DNA from: an uncultured Butyricicoccus sp.
GTDB taxonomy: Bacteria; Bacillota; Clostridia; Oscillospirales; Butyricicoccaceae
DNA: 22,232 bases
Assembly (NCBI GenBank): GCA_910584935.1
Contig: CAJUDU010000040.1
Span: 1 to 22,232 of the forward strand
Direction: 5' to 3'
Below, piece by piece: positions 7,677 through 14,483 of this stretch; the first letter of the stretch is position 1; each line of letters starts with the position of its first letter. The notes below the pieces were generated by a model. That model ran no database searches. It had not been told where the DNA came from and was given only the letters and a program-made list of their open reading frames with translations. Both the position numbers and the translations under genes were made by a program.

Positions 7677-7748
7677 CGGGATAAATCCCTGCCAAATTGT
7701 CCATGATAATGACAAGAAACTTTTTTCTGGTCAGGAGGTCTTGCCGAT

Positions 7749-8075
7749 ATGAAACATCCGGTTTTTTCCTGCCGCACGCTGGGGATTACAGGCGCGGCAG
7801 CCGCATTTGCTTTATCCCTTTGGCTTTTATCCGCCGCTAAAGAAATTGCCCCAGACCCGCCAGCGGCGCAAACTGCTGGACAAACTCCTGGATACTATGC
7901 CACCCTTGTGGATCATCAGATTGTGATTTATTTGAATGGACGTGCAGAGCCTGTGCTGATTACAGAAATTGATGCACGCACCTTGCCCGATGCCGACCGA
8001 GAGTTGCTGGAAAATGGTATCCAACTGGAAAACGCGGCGGACGTCAACCGCCTGTTAGAGGACTATAGCGGTTAG
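7749..8075 (+). CDS. Small membrane-anchored protein with BofC C-terminal-like domain
   Basis: The 108-residue product has one hydrophobic N-terminal segment (about 12-30, signal or anchor). A short Pro/Ala-rich spacer leads to an extracytoplasmic domain, GYYATLVDHQIVIYLNGR then TLPDADRELLENGIQLEN and NRLLEDYSG. This pattern resembles the BofC C-terminal domain in many clostridial proteins (Y-x-L-x-x-x-x-x-x-I-x-V-[YF], LP-x-x-D-x-x-LL-x-x-GI, LL-x-DY). In Bacillus, BofC is secreted by the forespore and modulates SpoIVB signalling; the clostridial single-domain relatives are not well characterised. An AGGAGG site precedes the ATG. It is 65 nt upstream of a PdaA-like gene on the same strand, a context that supports a sporulation or envelope role. 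Family call moderate, function inferred. Confidence 0.7.
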   Translation: MKHPVFSCRTLGITGAAAAFALSLWLLSAAKEIAPDPPAAQTAGQTPGYYATLVDHQIVIYLNGRAEPVLITEIDARTLPDADRELLENGIQLENAADVNRLLEDYSG

Positions 8076-8140
8076 CACCTGCCCGCATTCATATTCTTCC
8101 CCCTGTGCGCATAGGTTATGTAAAACGGAACAGGATGGTG

Positions 8141-8962
8141 ATGAGTTTGAAATATATGCCTTCTAAGCGGGTGCGCCGCAGCCTGACTGCATTGTTTAGC
8201 GTAGGGGTTATCATGGTTTGTGGCATTGCCATAGCCCGGGTGCTGGATAGCGGCAATGCCCAGCCAGCAGCCGCGACCGATTGGGGTTTATCGTTCCAAA
8301 GCGAAGGGATGCCGCCGGTTGGCAATGCCACACCTGAAGCCCTGCATGGTTATGGTGCATATTATGTCGGTGATACGGCAAAACCTGTCATTTATTTGAC
8401 CTTTGACGCAGGATATGAAAGCGGGGACACGCCTGCCATTTTGGACGCGCTGAAAAAGCACAATGCGCCTGCGTGCTTTTTTGTTGTGAGCAACTATATC
8501 GAAACGGCACCTGAACTGGTGCAGCGCATGGTTGCGGAAGGGCATATTGTAGGCAACCATACGGCATCCCACCCCGATATGTCAAAGATTTCGGATAAAG
8601 CGGCATTTGAAAAGGAATTGCGCGGCGTAGAAGAACAATTCCAAACCATCACAGGGCAGGAACTGCCCAAGTTTTACCGTCCACCACAAGGCAAGTATAG
8701 CGAAGAAAACTTAAAACAAGCACAAGAATTGGGGTATACCACAGTTTTTTGGAGCCTTGCCTATGTGGATTGGTATGCTGACAACCAGCCGACACACCAG
8801 CAGGCATTTGACAAACTGCTGCCCCGTATTCATAATGGCGCCATTTTGCTGCTGCATTCGACCTCCCGCACCAATGCGGAAATTTTAGATGAACTGCTGA
8901 CCAAATATGAAGAAATGGGTTATACATTTGGGTCACTGCGCGACCTCACCGAGCAGGAGTAA
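8141..8962 (+). CDS. PdaA-like polysaccharide deacetylase (NodB domain)
   Basis: This is a membrane-anchored or secreted carbohydrate esterase of family 4. The motifs are TFDAGYESG (first Asp ligand), GNHTASHPDM with the two zinc histidines, YRPPQGKY, the VDW segment and LLLHSTS with the catalytic His. The preceding WGLSFQSEG and YYVGD segments and the DAG variant of the first motif are typical of PdaA, which de-N-acetylates muramic acid on the way to the muramic delta-lactam of spore cortex. An anchor lies at about residues 15-34. The ATG at 8141 is chosen because AGGA sits 5 nt upstream; GTG at 8105 and ATG at 8135 are in frame but poorly supported. It probably forms an operon with the BofC-like gene. 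Substrate is inferred. Confidence 0.88.
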   Translation: MSLKYMPSKRVRRSLTALFSVGVIMVCGIAIARVLDSGNAQPAAATDWGLSFQSEGMPPVGNATPEALHGYGAYYVGDTAKPVIYLTFDAGYESGDTPAILDALKKHNAPACFFVVSNYIETAPELVQRMVAEGHIVGNHTASHPDMSKISDKAAFEKELRGVEEQFQTITGQELPKFYRPPQGKYSEENLKQAQELGYTTVFWSLAYVDWYADNQPTHQQAFDKLLPRIHNGAILLLHSTSRTNAEILDELLTKYEEMGYTFGSLRDLTEQE

Positions 8963-8989
8963 AAGACACGTTACATAAGAAAAACGAAA

Positions 8990-9030
8990 GGAACCCGCCA
9001 GGTCTGCCCCATGGCGGGTTCCCCCTTTTT
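8990..9030. terminator. Intrinsic terminator between the deacetylase gene and the DAHP synthase gene
   Basis: GGAACCCGCCA (8990-9000) and TGGCGGGTTCC (9012-9022) form a perfect 11-bp stem, then CCC and TTTTT on the plus strand. The plus-strand gene ends at 8962 and the minus-strand gene stop is at 9029, so it serves the plus strand and may also stop the converging minus-strand transcript. Confidence 0.85.
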
Positions 9031-10042
9031 ATTGCAGGTTTCTGCCTTCAAATACAACGCGGCGTTTGATATCTGCCATCACATCGTCAAACATGGGCAG
9101 ATCAAGCGACTGAGCGCCATCGCATAAAGCGCATTTGGGGTTATTATGGGCTTCAATCATCAGCCCATCCGCACCCGCGGCAATTGCCGCCCGCGATAGC
9201 GGCGCAACCAGCTCCCGCTTGCCTGCGGCATGGCTTGGGTCAATGACAACCGGCAAATGGGTCAGCGCTTTGACCAGCGGCACAGCGGAAATATCCAAGT
9301 TGTTGCGTATCATTGTTTCAAAGGTACGAATGCCGCGTTCACAAAGGATAACATTGCTGTTGCCACCCGCGAAAATATATTCTGCTGCCATTAAAAATTC
9401 TTCCATGGTTGCAGAAAGCCCGCGTTTAAGCAGGATTGGTTTTTGGCAGCGCCCAAGTTCTTTCAACAACATGAAATTTTGCATATTTCGGGCGCCAAGC
9501 TGGATGATATCGACATCCGCAAACAAATCCAAATGTTTTTCACTCATAATTTCGGTGACAATTGGCATACCGGTTTGCCGTTTGGCTTCCAGCAGCAGTT
9601 TAAGCCCTTGGGCTTCTAATCCTTGGAATGAGTAAGGGGAGGTACGCGGTTTAAATGCGCCGCCGCGCAGGAAGGACGCGCCTGCTTTTTTGACGCGTTC
9701 GGCAACCTCTAGGATTTGGTCTTCATTTTCCACCGAGCAGGGACCGGCAAATACATTGAAATAACCTGCGCCGATTTTGCGCCCTGCTACTTCCAAAATG
9801 GTATCCTGTGGATGCATTTTACGGTTGACCTGTTTAAATGGCTCTGAAACGCGCTGTACGCGCTCTACAATATCAAATACCTCGAAATCTGCGGGGTCGA
9901 TTGCGGCTGTATCGCCAAGCAAGCCAAGAATGGTGGTACTGGAACCTTCGGAATAGTTAATGGACAGCCCCATGGCCTTGATGCGGCTGATTAAAGCGGA
10001 AATACGTTCCTGCTCTGGGTTTGGTTTGAGTATAATAACCAT
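9029..10042 (-). CDS. aroF: 3-deoxy-7-phosphoheptulonate (DAHP) synthase, type I-beta
   Basis: DAHP synthase condenses phosphoenolpyruvate and erythrose 4-phosphate, the first step of aromatic amino acid synthesis. The 337-residue cytosolic product has an N-terminal ferredoxin-like regulatory domain (about 1-70, beginning MVIILKPNPEQERI). The catalytic barrel follows with AGPCSVE, RGGAFKPRTSPYSFQGL, IQLGARNMQN, LLKRG, CERGIRTFE, VIDPSHAAGKRE and a C-terminal DGAQSL. This is the Bacillus/Thermotoga-like I-beta layout. The usual VEVHP segment reads IEAHNNP here, a mild deviation. AAGGAG precedes the ATG with a long spacer. No other aromatic pathway gene is nearby, and a TATAAT at 10083-10088 suggests its own promoter. 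Confidence 0.95.
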   Translation of the reverse strand: MVIILKPNPEQERISALISRIKAMGLSINYSEGSSTTILGLLGDTAAIDPADFEVFDIVERVQRVSEPFKQVNRKMHPQDTILEVAGRKIGAGYFNVFAGPCSVENEDQILEVAERVKKAGASFLRGGAFKPRTSPYSFQGLEAQGLKLLLEAKRQTGMPIVTEIMSEKHLDLFADVDIIQLGARNMQNFMLLKELGRCQKPILLKRGLSATMEEFLMAAEYIFAGGNSNVILCERGIRTFETMIRNNLDISAVPLVKALTHLPVVIDPSHAAGKRELVAPLSRAAIAAGADGLMIEAHNNPKCALCDGAQSLDLPMFDDVMADIKRRVVFEGRNLQ

Positions 10043-10082
10043 ATGCTAACAGAACTCCTTTTTTCATTTCAGTCTGTTTTTC

Positions 10083-10088
10083 ATTATA
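10083..10088 (-). promoter_or_regulatory. -10 element upstream of the DAHP synthase gene
   Basis: The minus strand has GTTATAATG, a consensus TATAAT, about 40 nt before the ATG. No clear -35 is seen at the right distance, so only the -10 is annotated. Confidence 0.4.
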
Positions 10089-10130
10089 ACACGGAAATGC
10101 AAAAAGGAAATACTTTTAGATGATAAAGCG

Positions 10131-10985
10131 TTAATTTTTTTCTGCGTTTTTTTCTTCCTGTTTTATCTGTTCCAGTTCATCCTGCACGCCGCTTGTAAAT
10201 TCATCCCAACGGTTGGCATTCAGCAGTTTCGATGGGCAGTTTTTGCCGGAAAAATCCTGATGTTTTTTCAAATCGCGGATGGAAAGCCCATATTCATGCA
10301 GCAAAGCTGCCGCTAATTTTTGTGCATTCCGAAGCGTTGCTTCATAATTGCCATCTGCATTGACGCACATTTCCACACCAATGCCATTTTTATTGCCGCC
10401 CTTGTCATCCATATGGTCGCCGGCATGGAACGCGGTTTCATCATCTGGGATATGGTGCCAGATTTCATGGTCATCTACCGTATAATGCCAGCTTAATTCA
10501 TTGTTTACACCGTTGGTGTGGATAAAATTATTATGTGCTTTTGCGTCTGCGCCCATGCTTTCATTATCCGTTTCATGGATAACGACATACATAATTTTGC
10601 GTTTTTCGCCAGGGCGTGCCATTGCGCCCTCTGCAACAAAATCCTCATGTACAGGAATGCCATCAATATAGGTCAAATGGGCATCCTCACTGGGCTGAAG
10701 CCCCGCGATGATATATTGTATCAGGATAATCACTGCAAAAACCAGCAGCAAAAACAAACCAAGTACCAGCATCAAACGGTTTTTGCGCTTTTGCCGCCGT
10801 GCCGGGCGGGCAGGGATCGGATAGATTTCCTGCCTGGGGCTGTCCGGCGGGATGGGATATGGGTCTTGTTCCAGCGGATATGGCGGCATCGGCTGCTGCC
10901 AAGTATCCATCACTTGGCGCTGCTCTGGGTTTTCTGGTGGCTTTTTGTTTTTCTGTTTGTTGACATGAAAACTTATCAATTTCAC
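10131..10985 (-). CDS. Membrane-anchored N-acetylmuramoyl-L-alanine amidase (Amidase_2)
   Basis: This peptidoglycan hydrolase would cleave the bond between MurNAc and L-alanine. From the GTG at 10985 it is 284 residues. It has a Pro-rich, probably cytoplasmic N-terminus (about 16-60, several PYP/PIP motifs), a basic RRQKRKNR stop and one membrane helix (about 71-93). The extracytoplasmic Amidase_2 domain has VVIHET (His137), AFHAGD, GIGVEMCVN and KKHQDFSGKNCPSKL (His242, Cys250), the expected zinc set. GTG at 10985 has GGAAGGAG upstream; an in-frame GTG at 11006 is a possible alternative. A type II membrane amidase with such a Pro-rich inner tail is somewhat unusual. A promoter lies at 11026-11055. 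Confidence 0.88.
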   Translation of the reverse strand: MKLISFHVNKQKNKKPPENPEQRQVMDTWQQPMPPYPLEQDPYPIPPDSPRQEIYPIPARPARRQKRKNRLMLVLGLFLLLVFAVIILIQYIIAGLQPSEDAHLTYIDGIPVHEDFVAEGAMARPGEKRKIMYVVIHETDNESMGADAKAHNNFIHTNGVNNELSWHYTVDDHEIWHHIPDDETAFHAGDHMDDKGGNKNGIGVEMCVNADGNYEATLRNAQKLAAALLHEYGLSIRDLKKHQDFSGKNCPSKLLNANRWDEFTSGVQDELEQIKQEEKNAEKN

Positions 10986-11025
10986 GGAATGTTTCTCCTT
11001 CCCCACATTTGTTTCTTCCTTATAT

Positions 11026-11055
11026 ATTGTACTACCAGCCCCATGTATGATGCAA
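11026..11055 (-). promoter_or_regulatory. Promoter of the anchored amidase gene
   Basis: The minus strand shows TTGCAT (11050-11055), an 18-nt spacer and TACAAT (11026-11031). The predicted start near 11019 is about 34 nt before the chosen GTG. The -35 lies in one arm of an 8-bp inverted repeat (TGATGCAA at 11049-11056, TTGCATCA near 11087). Confidence 0.5.
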
Positions 11056-11160
11056 AGAACATTTTGTGAATTTTATGTATCTGTCTTGCATCATAACAGG
11101 AATAAGAGCGTTTATCCCTGCAAACCGTTCATACTTAGCAAAAAATTTTTGCAGAGCACA

Positions 11161-11187
11161 GAAAAAGCGGGGACATTTTGCCCCCGC
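11161..11187 (-). terminator. Intrinsic terminator of the ADP-ribosylglycohydrolase operon
   Basis: Minus strand GCGGGG (11182-11187) pairs with CCCCGC (11167-11172) around a loop, followed by five T residues (11162-11166). It lies about 35 nt after the stop codon at 11223. Just beyond it, at 11139-11153, is another small palindrome, GCAAAAA-A-TTTTTGC. Confidence 0.75.
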
Positions 11188-11222
11188 AAAACAGTTCTAA
11201 AAAATACAAATAAAGGGGATTG

Positions 11223-12143
11223 TCATAGCTGTGCCAACAAAGCGTCTACGGCATCCCGCTGACGCAGCATATCCAGCCAGCGTTTGGGAATGCCTTGCAT
11301 TCCAAACACAATGCCTGCCAGTCCACCGGCAACACAAGCGGTGGTATCCGTATCATCACCAAGCTGGATTGCCCATTTCACGGTTTCTTCATAGCTTTCT
11401 GCCTGTTCAATAACCATAAAAGCACTGCGCAGGCAGTCGACGACATATCCAGAACCATACCCTTCCCACGGAAGGTCTGGGCGGATGCTCCATTCTAATT
11501 CTTCCGCATATTCAGGCATATCCTGATAAAGTTTCCGCAAGGTTTGCACTGCATAGAGGATTGCCGCTTTCGGCGGCATATCTTGCAGCAAACCGCGTGC
11601 CGCCAAGGTATAAAGCGCACAGCAAACCTGATTGCAGATATGCCCATGAGTAATAAGGCATTGTTTATGCGCATCGCGCACAAGTTCTACATTTGTGCCC
11701 TGGTGCCAGAGGGCAAGCGGCAGCACCCGCATCAAAGCGCCATTGCCTTTGCCATCTGGGCGGACAAAACCGCATTTTTCCGGCGGAACGCCTTGGCTGT
11801 AAGCGTTTAGGCTTTGACTGGTTTGTATGCCAACATCAAATACTTTGCCATCCACAGCCCAAAAGCCTTGCGTATACCACTGGTAAATCCGTTTAGAAAA
11901 GTCATGCAAATCAAATTGGTCTTGGGACAAAAGACTGTCCAGCAGGCATAATGCGGCAGCGCCATCATCTGACCAGGTGCCAGGCTGAATATTTGGGTAT
12001 GACCTGCAGAAACCGGCAGGCGGCTGCATTTCGATTTGTTCATATGGTGGGATTTCATCTGCCATATGAAATTCATAGGGCACGCCAAGCGCGTCGCCAA
12101 TCAGCAAGCCATAAAGCCCACCACAAATTTTCGTATCCTTCAC
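11223..12143 (-). CDS. ADP-ribosylglycohydrolase family protein (DraG/ARH fold)
   Basis: Family members remove ADP-ribose from proteins or nucleic acids or cleave related N-glycosidic bonds, using two Mg ions. From the GTG at 12143 the protein is 306 residues. It contains GDALGVPYEF (about 16-25), the metal-binding WSDD (57-60), GKGNGALMRVLPLAL and LGDDTDTTACVAGGLAG (Asp263, 264, 266), so the catalytic core appears complete. GTG is chosen because GGGAGGG lies 7 nt upstream, whereas an upstream ATG at 12158 would put this site inside the gene. It is cytosolic, with no signal peptide. It follows a pRiA4b ORF-3-like gene by 34 nt, probably in one operon. The substrate is unknown. Confidence 0.92.
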   Translation of the reverse strand: MKDTKICGGLYGLLIGDALGVPYEFHMADEIPPYEQIEMQPPAGFCRSYPNIQPGTWSDDGAAALCLLDSLLSQDQFDLHDFSKRIYQWYTQGFWAVDGKVFDVGIQTSQSLNAYSQGVPPEKCGFVRPDGKGNGALMRVLPLALWHQGTNVELVRDAHKQCLITHGHICNQVCCALYTLAARGLLQDMPPKAAILYAVQTLRKLYQDMPEYAEELEWSIRPDLPWEGYGSGYVVDCLRSAFMVIEQAESYEETVKWAIQLGDDTDTTACVAGGLAGIVFGMQGIPKRWLDMLRQRDAVDALLAQL

Positions 12144-12177
12144 AAAATGCCCTCCCATTTGGTATCAATGCAAGCGA

Positions 12178-12771
12178 TTATTCCCTATAGCCTTCATAAG
12201 CACCTTGTATATCAGTCAGGTTGCATCGCATCAGGATATTGCAGTTTATGATATCAAATTCCCGATAATCCCATGGCACATCTTGATCCAAATCAATATC
12301 ATAGATTGTTGGTATTTCACCAGTTTGATCTATTGTTTCAATCATTTCCTCCAGTTCATATGGTGAGGCATCTTCAATAATGCCTTTGCCCTGCCCATCT
12401 GTCACACATGGATAATGTGAACCTCTGCCGCGTTTCATTTCAGTAATGGACAAGAGTTCAATCACAAATTCCCAGCCTGCGCCATAGTCATATTCCATAT
12501 GCAGCGTATCGCCAACACAAAGTTTCAGTGCTGACAGCTTTGTTTTCACCGGGTCAATCGCGGGTTCGCCAAAAAAAGCCTCATCAAATGCAGTTTCATA
12601 CCGTTTCCCATTATATTGTATGTTGTACAAATGGTTTGCCTGGCCTTCAAATGCTGCAAGAATGGCATACGCCAGCTTTGCCACGCTTGACACAGAAGTA
12701 ATTTTCATATCACGCCATATTTTCTCTGGAAGATTTGCAAGCTGCACTTTAAATTTGTATACATCAGCCAT
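12178..12771 (-). CDS. Plasmid pRiA4b ORF-3-like protein (PRiA4_ORF3 family)
   Basis: The 197-residue cytosolic product opens with VYKFKVQLANLPEKIWRDM, then has MEYDYGAGWEFVIEL and a GRGSHYPCVTDGQG segment followed by acidic residues (IIED). These are the hallmarks of the PRiA4_ORF3 family (basic/aromatic N-terminal strand, Y-D-x-G-x-x-W-x-x-x-I-x-L, P-x-C-x-x-G). Members occur on plasmids, in transposons and in many chromosomes, and their biochemical function is unknown. A GAGGTGA site precedes the ATG and a near-consensus promoter sits at 12804-12832. It is the first gene of the operon with the ADP-ribosylglycohydrolase. No transposase or inverted repeats are seen beside it, so current mobility is not supported. 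Confidence 0.85.
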   Translation of the reverse strand: MADVYKFKVQLANLPEKIWRDMKITSVSSVAKLAYAILAAFEGQANHLYNIQYNGKRYETAFDEAFFGEPAIDPVKTKLSALKLCVGDTLHMEYDYGAGWEFVIELLSITEMKRGRGSHYPCVTDGQGKGIIEDASPYELEEMIETIDQTGEIPTIYDIDLDQDVPWDYREFDIINCNILMRCNLTDIQGAYEGYRE

Positions 12772-12803
12772 AGCTGTCTCACCTCTTTCGATAAATTAAT
12801 AAC

Positions 12804-12832
12804 AGTATATCATAGAATAGTTGTTTTTTCAA
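12804..12832 (-). promoter_or_regulatory. Promoter of the pRiA4b ORF-3-like/ADP-ribosylglycohydrolase operon
   Basis: The minus strand carries TTGAAA (12827-12832), a 17-nt spacer and TATACT (12804-12809). The predicted start leaves a leader of about 25 nt before the ATG at 12771. Confidence 0.75.
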
Positions 12833-12850
12833 TTTATTCATACAGTAAAC

Positions 12851-12885
12851 AGCAAAACCCGCCAGTAAAAACGGCGGGTTTTGCT
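12851..12885. terminator. Strong hairpin terminator after the O-antigen ligase-like gene
   Basis: AGCAAAACCCGCC (12851-12863) and GGCGGGTTTTGCT (12873-12885) make a perfect 13-bp stem with a 9-nt loop. The T-rich part on the minus strand lies in the stem and just beyond it (TTTTGCTGTTTA). It lies 20 nt after the stop at 12906 and isolates the next operon's promoter. Confidence 0.75.
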
Positions 12886-12905
12886 CATAAGAGGGGAAAG
12901 GGGGT

Positions 12906-14249
12906 TTATTTCTTTTTCAGGTGTTTGCCTTTTGGCAAATCGCCGCCTGTGATATACCGTGCATAGGCGAGTGTAATAGCGAAATAGAAGCCAGAAGTCA
13001 CGGTAAACAGCACATGACCTGCCAGGGTCAAATAAGCAACGCACAATCCCAGCGACAAAAACGCGCCAAACCCAAGCACAGTAAACCGGTGAAAGAACCG
13101 GACGATAAAAGAAATGCCTTCTTTCATATACAGCCAGAGCATAGCAATAAGACCAAATATGCCATAATAGATAAGGGTTTCACAGATATCCATTTCAATG
13201 GTTTCGAGTTGAGAACCGCGCCCCACACCGAATATCCAAGACAAGATACCGCCTTCGCGGTAGTCTTCCCAAGCAGGGATAAGCTTATCCATACGCCCAT
13301 TCCAAAGCAAGGTACCATTCGGGTCTTCATTGGCAGCCATTTCCACGCCGCGAAGCGATTCTTCAATCGTTTTGCCCACACTGGTGCCGCGCACAAGCTG
13401 TGATGCCGCAGAAATTGCCGCATATAAGAAAATAAACAGCAAAATGACACAAGCAACCCGTTTAAATGGTTCCTGATCTTTTTTGAAAAAGCGAACCATG
13501 GCATAGATAATCAATGCAATGCCAGAAATACCCACAGCAAGAAAGGCGGTTTTGGTACCGATAAGCAGCATTGAAAGCAGTGTCATAGCCAGTGGCAGGG
13601 CATACAGCAGGTATTGTTTTCCTTTCAACCCATTGCGGGGCAAATCAAGCAGGTAGCAGGTACCAATTGGGAATAAAATCATCAATGCGGCAGTAATATC
13701 ATTGCCGGAATAGTAGAAGCCGCGGAAGCCACGGAACCCAAAGCGGTCACCATAAGTTGCATAGCCCACGCCAAAGATAAAGGGGATGACAATCATAACA
13801 GTCAGCAGGAACAAGGAAATCATAACATATTGATGAAATTTCCGGATCACCTGTTTCCGGGTCATGCCAGCACGTTCCATTAAGCGGCAATACACAAAAA
13901 AGACCGCAATATTATAGGCAAAGCGGGCAAAATATTGGATATCAATAAAAATGGAGATTTCCCCACAAGTAATAAATTCCGAAAGCACACTTAGCGCCCA
14001 AGCGATGCCCATTGGCACCGCAATTTTTACAGATTTCCAGTCACGAATAATAAAAATGTAAGCAACCATCACCAGCAGCACAGCCATCCGGATAATAAGG
14101 GATGGGGTGACGGGCGCAATGCTGGCAGAACTATACACATCCCCGCCGGTAATATAGCGGATATACATCCCGCTGATGATATCCAATATTGGGTTTAATA
14201 TCAGGTACAGCCAGAAAAAGCCTTCCAGCCGTTTCACATTTTTTGACAC
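12906..14249 (-). CDS. O-antigen ligase/polymerase-like polytopic membrane protein
   Basis: About 447 residues with roughly eleven hydrophobic segments. A larger extracytoplasmic loop in the C-terminal half reads LLWNGRMDKLIPAWEDYREG, then IFGVGRGSQ and ETLIYYGIFGL. This matches the O-antigen_lig/Wzy-C type signature (NGR, AW, G-x-G-x-G, E-x-x-x-x-x-x-YG-x-x-G). Such proteins transfer or polymerise lipid-linked glycans; in Gram-positives they act on exopolysaccharide or cell-wall glycans. GTG at 14249 follows a GAGGA site by 9 nt; a TTG reading to 14270 is less likely. A promoter is at 14292-14320. There are no glycosyltransferases beside it, so it is an orphan here and its substrate is unknown. 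Confidence 0.82.
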   Translation of the reverse strand: MSKNVKRLEGFFWLYLILNPILDIISGMYIRYITGGDVYSSASIAPVTPSLIIRMAVLLVMVAYIFIIRDWKSVKIAVPMGIAWALSVLSEFITCGEISIFIDIQYFARFAYNIAVFFVYCRLMERAGMTRKQVIRKFHQYVMISLFLLTVMIVIPFIFGVGYATYGDRFGFRGFRGFYYSGNDITAALMILFPIGTCYLLDLPRNGLKGKQYLLYALPLAMTLLSMLLIGTKTAFLAVGISGIALIIYAMVRFFKKDQEPFKRVACVILLFIFLYAAISAASQLVRGTSVGKTIEESLRGVEMAANEDPNGTLLWNGRMDKLIPAWEDYREGGILSWIFGVGRGSQLETIEMDICETLIYYGIFGLIAMLWLYMKEGISFIVRFFHRFTVLGFGAFLSLGLCVAYLTLAGHVLFTVTSGFYFAITLAYARYITGGDLPKGKHLKKK

Positions 14250-14291
14250 AGCGTCACATCCTCGCAGCAAATATCACTTTTTGTCTTTTTT

Positions 14292-14320
14292 ATCATACCA
14301 CATCGCTGCGTTCGGCACAA
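14292..14320 (-). promoter_or_regulatory. Promoter of the O-antigen ligase-like gene
   Basis: The minus strand has TTGTGC (14315-14320), a 17-nt spacer and TATGAT (14292-14297), about 43 nt before the GTG start. Confidence 0.6.
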
Positions 14321-14337
14321 GACTTTTTGCGCTATAG

Positions 14338-14429
14338 TGCAGGGCTTTGCCCCACACCTAGGCAGGGCGCTGCCCCGCACCCCGGCGGGGCTTTGCCCCA
14401 CACCCCAATGGGGCTCCCGCCCCAAACCC
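14338..14429. repeat. Four tandem 23-nt GC-rich hairpin repeats
   Basis: Four units of exactly 23 nt occupy 14338-14360, 14361-14383, 14384-14406 and 14407-14429. Each has a short GGGGC-NNN-GCCCC hairpin followed by a C-rich spacer such as CACACCCC; the third, GGCGGGGCTTTGCCCCACAC plus CCC, is closest to consensus. To the right is CTTTTT-G-AAAAAAG (about 14437-14450), another small hairpin, and to the left a GACTTTTTG. The block fills the gap between the MFS gene and the O-antigen ligase-like gene. It resembles dispersed intergenic palindromic repeats of clostridial genomes. It contains no gene and is not a CRISPR. Confidence 0.75.
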
Positions 14430-14483
14430 TGGCAGTCTTTTTGAAAAAAGGCTGGCGAAAAACTTCCCTTTGCTCGTTTGATG

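Noticed and set aside
11139..11153. A second terminator from GCAAAAAATTTTTGC.
   Set aside because: The short A/T-only stem without a T-tract is weak; a better terminator lies at 11161-11187.
12178..12771. Insertion sequence suggested by the pRiA4b ORF-3-like protein, which is sometimes a transposon passenger.
   Set aside because: No transposase, terminal inverted repeats or target duplication is seen around it.
14338..14429. Possible CRISPR array.
   Set aside because: The units are contiguous with no unique spacers, and no cas genes are present.
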